From the NCBI GenBank assembly GCA_964585635.1, contig CAZPEV010000094.1:1-12260 (forward strand): DNA of 12,260 bases. Direction: 5' to 3'. The number at the start of each line of letters is the position of its first letter. The stretch's first letter is position 1. The stretch is from CAZPEV01 sp964585635 (GTDB taxonomy: Bacteria; Zixibacteria; MSB-5A5; GN15; JAAZOE01). This document shows, one piece after another, positions 7,558-12,260 of the stretch. A program made the translations under genes and the position numbers. The notes below the pieces were generated by a model, which was not told the origin of the DNA, ran no database searches, and worked only from the letters and a program-made list of their open reading frames with translations.

Positions 7558-8691
7558 ATGTCGCTTCTGATGGAAGTTATTGAGTGGGTCGATCCGACGG
7601 GTGAAGAAATGATTCACCGGATTCCGCAGGAGGGGTCGGCCGACTTCAAGCTGGGGGCGCAGGTGATCGTCCGGGACAGCCAGATCGCCATTTTCTTCAA
7701 GAGCGGCCATGCCGCCGACTCTTTCACCGTCGGACGGCATACCCTGTCGACCCTGAACGTGCCGATTTTGACTCGCCTCCTGGCGTTTCCGTACGGATTC
7801 ACCTCTCCCTTTCGGGCCGAAGTCTATTTTGTCAACTTGAAGGTATTCACCAACCTCAAATGGGGCACCAAGGACCCAGTGACCTTCCGGGACAGCAAAC
7901 TGGGCTTGATCCGCCTGCGCGGCCATGGGGCCTTCACCATGCGGATTGACCAACCGCTGCTGTTTCTCAACTCCATTGTCGGACGGCAGTCCCGATATAC
8001 GACCGTCGACATCCAGGATTATCTGCGGGATGTCATCATCGCCCGAATGAACGATTTGTTGGGCGAAAAGCTGGACAGCATTCTCGACCTGCCGGCCCGG
8101 TACACCGAGCTGGCGGCCGAGTTCAAGGAAATCGTGAAAGGGGAATTCACCAAGTACGGGCTGGAGGTAGTCGATTTCTACATCGCCTCCATTACGCCGC
8201 CTGATGACGTGGCGCAGATGATCGACCAGCGGTCGGGGATGGAAGCGGTCGGCGACCTGGACAAATTCTTTCAATTCCAGATGGCCAAAGGACTGGGGGC
8301 GGCCGGCAGTCCCTCGGCGGCCGGAGCCGGATTGGGGATGGGGGCCGGGGTCGGATTGATGGTTCCCGGGATGCTTTCCAAAGTTTTTTCCCCGGAGCAG
8401 GTGGAAATCAAGCGGGAGCCGGTGGCGACGGTAGCCTGTCCGGCCTGCCATACTCAGACGCCGGAGCAGTCCCGGTTCTGCTATCGTTGCGGTCACGCCA
8501 TGGTCCGGCAGAATCTCTGTCCGGCGTGCAATCATGATCTGCCGACGGAAGCCAAATTCTGCCTTAACTGCGGGCACAGGCTTGACGCTCAGCCGACCTG
8601 CCCCCATTGCTCGGCCGATCTCATGCCGGGATCAAAATTCTGCGGCAACTGCGGCAAGAAGGTGACCGGGGATGGTTCCGACGCGGTCTAA
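7558..8691 (+). CDS. SPFH/Band-7 family protein with three C-terminal zinc ribbons (YdjI-like)
   Basis: I chose ATG 7558 over ATG 7534 because AAGGAG lies 7 bases upstream (7545-7550) and the MSLLMEVIEWVD start matches this family's usual opening. The product is 377 residues with no signal peptide or hydrophobic membrane span. Residues about 5-235 form the SPFH domain, ending in a helical stretch with FGKY-like FTKYGLEVVDFYIASITPP. About 244-272 is a Gly/Ala-rich linker. Three CxxC-x10-CxxC zinc ribbons follow: C294/297/308/311, C321/324/335/338 and C348/351/362/365. Proteins of this build (often annotated virion-core-like; YdjI in Bacillus) sit at the membrane as scaffolds and in Bacillus act with PspA and YdjG. 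It overlaps the next gene by 20 bases, implying one operon and translational coupling. Function here is inferred from the family only. Confidence 0.9.
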   Translation: MSLLMEVIEWVDPTGEEMIHRIPQEGSADFKLGAQVIVRDSQIAIFFKSGHAADSFTVGRHTLSTLNVPILTRLLAFPYGFTSPFRAEVYFVNLKVFTNLKWGTKDPVTFRDSKLGLIRLRGHGAFTMRIDQPLLFLNSIVGRQSRYTTVDIQDYLRDVIIARMNDLLGEKLDSILDLPARYTELAAEFKEIVKGEFTKYGLEVVDFYIASITPPDDVAQMIDQRSGMEAVGDLDKFFQFQMAKGLGAAGSPSAAGAGLGMGAGVGLMVPGMLSKVFSPEQVEIKREPVATVACPACHTQTPEQSRFCYRCGHAMVRQNLCPACNHDLPTEAKFCLNCGHRLDAQPTCPHCSADLMPGSKFCGNCGKKVTGDGSDAV

Positions 8692-10129
8692 GGTCGGGTT
8701 TTATATCGGGGCGACTTGCCCGGGGTGCGGGGGCGAGCTGGATTTGCAGTCCGATTTCTTCTCGCTGGTTTGCCCCCATTGCGGATCGACCCTGCGGGTG
8801 GTGATGCCCGATACCCCGCCTGCCTTTGTCATTCCGGCCCGCAAACAACCGCATGAAATCCGTTTTCTGATTGACCGCTACCTGAAGCAGGCGGGCCTTC
8901 CCTTAACGCGATCGGATTTTAGCGCGCGCACAATCTATTATCCATATTGGAAGGTGGACGGAATCCGGTTGACTGTCAAACGTGCCTGCCAGCCTCAACC
9001 GGCCGCCGACGGTGGTCTCTTCGGCGAGGGGGCTGAATCGGTATCCCTGGTCGGATGGAGCACGAAGGTCACGGCCTCACCCGCCACCGAAATCCACAAC
9101 GGTTCCGCAGCCGAGGCCGGCCTTTCTCCTTATTTGGTGACGCCGGCGGCTGGCCCGCCGCGGGAAGGCATTCCGGCGTCGCTGGGGCTGCGGGCGGAAT
9201 ATATCAAGATGTATCCCTTGTCGGCCGACGCTGCCGGGGGTGACGAGACGTATGAACCGGTGACCGTTTCATGGGAGACGATTACCTCGGTCCAGGCCAT
9301 GGCTGTTTCCCGCCGGGCGATGCTGGAATCGGCTTCCGGGGTAACCCAGATGAGATTGTTTCATCCGGTCGGCGCCATCGTTTACTTTCCCTACTTTGTC
9401 GCCGAATCCGGACCATCGGATGCCGGGCGGCGATTTATTGTCGATGGCTTGACCGGCCGAGTCCTGGCCGTCATCAATAGGACCGATTCTCCGCCATCCG
9501 AGGCAGCCGCCGAAACTCCGGGCCGCGCCTTTGGGCGACTCGAAGTCGTCTTTCATCGCTGCGCCAATTGCGGCGCCGATCTGCCTGCCACCCGGTCAAG
9601 CGTTTATATATGTCACAATTGCCGGGTTGTGACCCTGTATGAGCCAAACCGCACCCTCATCGGGGGGATTGCGGTGGTCGAATGCGAATCTCCAAGTCAA
9701 GGCTACTGGTTTCCTTTTTGGTCTTTTATCCTTCCGCCCGAGATGATCAGAAAGGCGGCCGGCGTTCCGGTCGGCGTCACGACCGGCGATCGCCTACTGG
9801 TTCCCGGTTTTCGCATGGCTCATTTCGACGCCATGCGGCGCCTTTGCCGGCGGATGACTTGTGCGGCGCCGCGATTGGCCACCCGGCCGCTTGAGGAACA
9901 GGACGAGTCCCTTCTGCCGGTGACGGTCTCGCTTTCTGAGGCGCAGTCGCTGGCGGAGGTCGTCCTCTATTGCCTTGAGTCAGCCGAACATCCGCGTGGG
10001 GCCGAGGTCGTAACGATCGCGCCGGAGCGAAGCGGGCTAGTCTATGTACCTTTCCAGGCCGAGAATTATTTCATGGTTGACTCGGTGCTGGGGAGCGTGA
10101 CCTTTGAAGAATCATCCGTAGCGGACTAA
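8672..10129 (+). CDS. Two-zinc-ribbon protein with repeated aromatic-Pro-aromatic motifs, partner of the SPFH protein
   Basis: The product is 485 residues. The ATG at 8672 lies inside the end of the SPFH gene, with AGAAGGTGA upstream. Zinc ribbon 1 is CPGC...CPHC (C16, C19, C34, C37) and ribbon 2 is CANC...CHNC (C297, C300, C314, C317), dividing the protein into two similar halves. A short aromatic-Pro-aromatic motif recurs four times: YYPYW (89-93), YFPYF (238-242), WFPFW (346-350) and YVPFQ (458-462), each starting or ending a beta-rich segment. No signal peptide or transmembrane helix is seen. The first ribbon resembles TFIIB-type ribbons of proteins such as Bacillus YdjG, but that protein has membrane segments, so equivalence is not shown. 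The 20-base overlap and shared zinc-ribbon theme suggest the two products act together. Exact function unknown. Confidence 0.85.
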   Translation: MVPTRSKVGFYIGATCPGCGGELDLQSDFFSLVCPHCGSTLRVVMPDTPPAFVIPARKQPHEIRFLIDRYLKQAGLPLTRSDFSARTIYYPYWKVDGIRLTVKRACQPQPAADGGLFGEGAESVSLVGWSTKVTASPATEIHNGSAAEAGLSPYLVTPAAGPPREGIPASLGLRAEYIKMYPLSADAAGGDETYEPVTVSWETITSVQAMAVSRRAMLESASGVTQMRLFHPVGAIVYFPYFVAESGPSDAGRRFIVDGLTGRVLAVINRTDSPPSEAAAETPGRAFGRLEVVFHRCANCGADLPATRSSVYICHNCRVVTLYEPNRTLIGGIAVVECESPSQGYWFPFWSFILPPEMIRKAAGVPVGVTTGDRLLVPGFRMAHFDAMRRLCRRMTCAAPRLATRPLEEQDESLLPVTVSLSEAQSLAEVVLYCLESAEHPRGAEVVTIAPERSGLVYVPFQAENYFMVDSVLGSVTFEESSVAD

Positions 10130-10200
10130 ATCGTTTAGGGCCAAGCGGCCATAAACCGATCCCGACTGACCGTGGCGTCACTTCCTGATTCAGGCTCATT

Positions 10201-10384
10201 ATTTTTTGCTTGACAATTACAATGGCATTAGCTTAAATGAGGCCGAGGAGAGGTAAGGAAGGGACCGGCACCACTTGTCCTGACAACGCTTACCGGCAAG
10301 ATTGATTCAGATAAGATAACGGCCATCCCGGAGGCGGCTTTCGCCTGGGCCTGATAACCTTGTGACGGCGGAACCGCGATGCTC
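10201..10384 (+). repeat. Direct repeat copy 1: promoter plus structured leader
   Basis: This aligns without any indel to 12077-12260 (offset 1876). The -35 hexamer is identical, the 17-base spacer differs at 8 positions, the -10 hexamer differs at one, and the 144 bases from 10241 differ at only 4 (10286 A/G, 10295 G/T, 10329 C/T, 10340 T/A). Upstream of 10201 similarity fades quickly. The downstream limit is unknown because copy 2 leaves the window. Confidence 0.95.
10210..10238 (+). promoter_or_regulatory. Sigma70-type promoter, copy 1
   Basis: TTGACA (10210-10215), a 17-base spacer, then TTAAAT (10233-10238). The expected transcription start is about 10245. The box positions are kept exactly in the second copy while the spacer is not, which supports promoter function. 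Confidence 0.8.
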
Positions 10385-10457
10385 CGATGATGGTGCGTGG
10401 ATATAGATATACCACATACAGGGCGGCAGCCTTGGCGCTGGCTGCGGGAGGAATGCT
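10241..10457 (+). promoter_or_regulatory. Structured 5' leader RNA candidate, copy 1
   Basis: About 213 untranslated bases lie between the predicted start site and the ATG at 10458. Hairpins found by eye: an outer helix GGTAAG (10252-10257) with CTTACC (10289-10294) enclosing GGGAC (10261-10265) with GTCCT (10277-10281); then CCC-GG-AGGCG (10327-10336), a 5-base loop, and CGCCT-GGG (10342-10349); then a small GCGG/CCGC stem near 10368-10377; and GTGG/CCAC at 10397-10415. The four differences from copy 2 preserve these helices or fall in loops or linkers. I do not recognise it as any riboswitch class I know. A regulatory RNA role is inference. Confidence 0.5.
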
Positions 10458-10802
10458 ATGCGACGGAATATCATGTCAGTCATATTGGGGGTAATGGTCA
10501 TTGGATTGCTGGCAGGAACGCTACCAGCCAGCCAGTACGATCCCGAGAATCCCGGGCTGTGGCCTACGCCGTTTCAGTCTGTCTCGGTGCACCAAAACAG
10601 CAGCGAGATCGGATGGGGCGATCCACAGACAACAGCACACTCTATTCCTCAGACGCCTCACATTTCTGACAGGTCGAACTGTATCTTGCTCCGTATCTCC
10701 ATGTTTATCCGATTCCAATATCTGCATTGGATTGATCACGAATCTATCCAGAAAGATGAATCTTCAATCAGAGACTCAGGAAATAGTGCAGGCAGCCTAT
10801 GA
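10458..10802 (+). CDS. Short ORF with signal peptide behind the structured leader (possibly a truncated gene)
   Basis: ATG 10458 is preceded by GGGAGGA (10446-10452) at 5 bases spacing, the best ribosome site in this region. Residues 1-24 are a good signal peptide (MRRN, hydrophobic core ILGVMVIGLLAG, cleavage near LPAS). About residues 25-55 (QYDPENPGLWPTPFQSVSVH...) look like genuine secreted protein. The remainder to 114 residues has no recognisable character and DNA turns AT-rich at about 10630. The start of an exported protein was probably joined to unrelated DNA here. Its stop TGA overlaps an ATG at 10799 (ATGA), which could couple it to the TPR frame or be chance. Product unknown. Confidence 0.5.
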   Translation: MRRNIMSVILGVMVIGLLAGTLPASQYDPENPGLWPTPFQSVSVHQNSSEIGWGDPQTTAHSIPQTPHISDRSNCILLRISMFIRFQYLHWIDHESIQKDESSIRDSGNSAGSL

Positions 10803-11104
10803 ATATATCTGGATGTCCGCGGTTGGAATCGGCAGAACGCTTTCTGCGCCAGAAGGAGTTTCTTCGGGCAAGGCTAGAACTTGCGGAGATCAATCTCACG
10901 GAACTCACTGATGGAGAAAGGGCGCATGTACAACTACTGATGGCCGAAATCGGTTTACACACTGGAGATTACAAAATCCAGCATCTCCTTGGACCAGCCC
11001 TGAATTATTACAAATAAAGGCCCGACACAAGAGGGTACGCCAAGGCCAAATATCTAGAAGGGCTTCTCCTGACAGCACAGGGAGATCATTTTGAGGCGCG
11101 AGAA
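10756..11104 (+). pseudogene. Disrupted 5' part of the TPR gene
   Basis: From ATG 10756 one frame reads as a plausible helical start (MNLQSETQEIVQAAYEYI), then loses sense near 10805-10822. The sense resumes one frame over as LESAERFLRQKEFLRARLELAE (alternative starts ATG 10799 or TTG 10823) and continues as TPR-like helices to an in-frame TAA at 11015-11017. After the TAA the same frame carries on (RPDTRGYAKAKYLEGLLL...) straight into the TPR ORF at 11105. So one frameshift and one nonsense codon appear to break a single ancestral gene. Sequence error cannot be excluded. There is no good ribosome site at 10756. Confidence 0.55.
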
Positions 11105-12181
11105 GTGCTTCTTGAGTCTTATGTCCACTACAAACGATGTGATATGGTCGGGGAACAGGCAGGCGTATTGAATCGTCTTGGCTTCTTATCAATTCACTTG
11201 GGTGATGTGGAGACGGCAATACGTCATTTACAGACATGCATAGCGCTATATAACCATCTTGGTGATGAGTCGGGCGCTACAATTGTATCGATGAATCTTG
11301 CCTCCGTCTGCTATTCGGTTGGAAGCCTTTCAATGGCCGTAAACATATTCAAGGGAATATTCACATCACTCTTGACCCAGGATGCGCGAAGTAAAGCAAT
11401 CTATTTCAGCAACTATTCTATTCCGTACGCGTTGCGAGGCGATTTCAGGACAGCCAGGGAGACGATCGCCAAGGCGGTGCCGTATCTGAAAGATTATGTC
11501 CGGGAACAGGCGATCTACTACGAGAATCTGGGCTGGATTCACCTGCTGGAAGAAGAGTATGTCAACGCCGAGAAAGCCCTGCTGGATGGATTAGCCATAT
11601 CACTTCGGATAGCTCCGCAGTCGGCGCTGGTGTCGCAGATCAAGCGGCGGCTGGCCGACGCCTATTTGGGACAAGCGAAGTACGATCTGGCCCGTCAAAA
11701 TGCGGATGAGGCCTTGATCGTGGCGGAGAAGATCGGGGAGCGGGTCGAGATTGCCGCTTGTTATGTGGTCTACGGCCAACTGGCAACTATCGACGGGCAG
11801 AAGAGCACGGCCCGGCAATGGTTTGCCAAGGCGCTGGATATCTATTCTATGACCGGGTCACGGTACGAGTTGGCCTCGACCCGGTACCAGGCGGCGGCTT
11901 CCGGTATCTATCAGAACGGGGAGCAGAAAGCGCTGCTGTATCTGGCGCGGGACTATTTCGTGAGCGAGGAGGTCAGCCATTATGTCCGGAAGGTCGACCG
12001 GGAGTTGAAGAAGCTGCCGCCGGGTCGTCCGGCCCCCCGGCCGACTGCTGTAACGACTTTCTGTCGCCTAACCGATATTTTTTACTTGACAGACCCCATG
12101 ATATTAGGTAAAATAAGGCCGAGGAGAGGTAAGGAAGGGACCGGCACCACTTGTCCTGACAGCGCTTACCTGCAAGATTGA
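11105..12181 (+). CDS. Tetratricopeptide-repeat protein (probably the surviving part of a disrupted gene)
   Basis: This 358-residue frame opens with GTG 11105 just after the in-frame stop at 11015-11017, so its start is uncertain; ATG 11144 is another candidate. About seven TPR-like helix pairs run through residues 15-290, for example GVLNRLGFLSIHLGD, YYENLGWIHLLEEEY, RRLADAYLGQAKYDLA and CYVVYGQLATIDGQ. The style resembles the TPR sensor region of bacterial regulators that carry a further output domain, but no such domain follows. No signal peptide or membrane span, so it is a cytoplasmic protein-protein interaction module. From about residue 318 the frame is translated from the promoter-leader repeat and is unlikely to be native. 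Removing one C from the C6 run at 12033-12038 would end the protein at TAA 12051-12053. GC content rises sharply near 11445-11470. Confidence 0.65.
   Translation: MLLESYVHYKRCDMVGEQAGVLNRLGFLSIHLGDVETAIRHLQTCIALYNHLGDESGATIVSMNLASVCYSVGSLSMAVNIFKGIFTSLLTQDARSKAIYFSNYSIPYALRGDFRTARETIAKAVPYLKDYVREQAIYYENLGWIHLLEEEYVNAEKALLDGLAISLRIAPQSALVSQIKRRLADAYLGQAKYDLARQNADEALIVAEKIGERVEIAACYVVYGQLATIDGQKSTARQWFAKALDIYSMTGSRYELASTRYQAAASGIYQNGEQKALLYLARDYFVSEEVSHYVRKVDRELKKLPPGRPAPRPTAVTTFCRLTDIFYLTDPMILGKIRPRRGKEGTGTTCPDSAYLQD
12086..12114 (+). promoter_or_regulatory. Sigma70-type promoter, copy 2
   Basis: TTGACA (12086-12091), a 17-base spacer, then TAAAAT (12109-12114), a 5/6 match to TATAAT. Same spacing as copy 1. 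The predicted start is about 12121, inside the leader repeat. Confidence 0.85.
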
Positions 12182-12260
12182 TTCAGATAAGATAACGGCC
12201 ATCCTGGAGGCGGCTATCGCCTGGGCCTGATAACCTTGTGACGGCGGAACCGCGATGCTC
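12117..12260 (+). promoter_or_regulatory. Structured 5' leader RNA candidate, copy 2 (partial)
   Basis: The same hairpins as copy 1 can form. The outer helix gains a pair, A12127 with T12171, where copy 1 has an A-G mismatch. C10329 becomes T12205, changing a C-G pair to U-G in the CCCGGAGGCG hairpin. T10340 to A12216 is in the hairpin loop. The element continues past the window end, so its 3' part and downstream gene cannot be seen. Confidence 0.5.

Larger units (their letters stand above)
12077..12260 (+). repeat. Direct repeat copy 2: promoter plus structured leader (runs off the window)
   Basis: Second copy of 10201-10384, ungapped, with 4 differences in the 144 bases from 12117. It overlaps the last part of the TPR reading frame, which reads through the promoter and into the leader. 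The gene it drives lies beyond the window. Confidence 0.95.

Noticed and set aside
7525..8607. Minus-strand open frame of 360 codons opposite the SPFH gene
   Set aside because: Antisense shadow; the plus strand shows the SPFH domain, three zinc ribbons and a good ribosome site.
10130..10170. GGCC-AAGC-GGCC hairpin after the two-ribbon gene as a terminator
   Set aside because: The stem is only 4 bp and has no T-tract on the plus strand.
10241..10457. Known riboswitch classes (cyclic-di-GMP I, cobalamin, TPP, glycine, fluoride) for the leader
   Set aside because: I looked for their conserved core motifs by eye and did not find them in order. A covariance search would be needed to be certain.
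10201..12260. CRISPR array or insertion sequence as explanation of the direct repeats
   Set aside because: There are only two long copies 1876 bases apart, with no spacers of uniform size, no terminal inverted repeats and no transposase between them.

Overview
The window looks like a metagenome-assembled scaffold from a Gram-negative bacterium of the FCB superphylum. The candidate phylum Zixibacteria or a close relative is my best guess. This rests on three things: a Por/type IX secretion C-terminal sorting domain (the NYPNPFNP signature) on a subtilase; twin dockerin-like calcium motifs of the type GDANGD...NVGDAV...INYIFK on a very large surface protein; and mosaic Ig/Fn3/PKD architectures. 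This is recognition of family style, not a database result. A run of exactly 100 N at 5492-5591 marks a scaffold gap.

Layout. (1) 1-2393 (+): the C-terminal 796 residues of a secreted beta-helix/Ig/Fn3/dockerin protein whose start lies outside the window. (2) 2469-3776 (-), convergent with it: a GAF + SpoIIE/PP2C (RsbU-type) phosphatase. (3) 3777-4403: about 0.6 kb without a convincing gene. (4) 4453-6961 (-): a secreted subtilisin-family protease with prodomain, S8 catalytic domain, PKD domain, jelly-roll-like domain and type IX sorting tail, interrupted by the assembly gap and followed by a clear Rho-independent terminator. (5) 6962-7557: a divergent intergenic region with alternative hairpins and a possible promoter. 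(6) 7558-10129 (+): a two-gene overlapping operon, an SPFH/Band-7 protein with three zinc ribbons followed by a larger two-zinc-ribbon protein. (7) 10130-12260: an unusual region in which a promoter plus a structured leader of at least 144 bases occurs twice as a direct repeat with an exact 1876-base offset. The copies flank a short signal-peptide ORF and a damaged TPR gene. The second copy runs off the window.

How the parts may work together. The beta-helix/dockerin protein and the subtilase are exported surface or extracellular proteins, probably for adhesion and degradation of polymers. The phosphatase is a cytoplasmic signalling protein, probably acting on an anti-sigma/anti-anti-sigma system that is not present here. 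The SPFH/zinc-ribbon pair resembles membrane-associated scaffold proteins of the Bacillus YdjI/YdjG type; no PspA gene is in view.

Most unusual signals. The first is the duplicated promoter-leader element: the -35 and -10 boxes are kept, 8 of 17 spacer bases differ, and the 144 visible leader bases differ at only 4 positions, none of which destroys a helix in my fold. It may be an undescribed cis-regulatory RNA or a mobile promoter cassette. The second is a sharp within-gene change from AT-rich to GC-rich DNA in both the beta-helix gene and the TPR gene, which suggests mosaic recombination.
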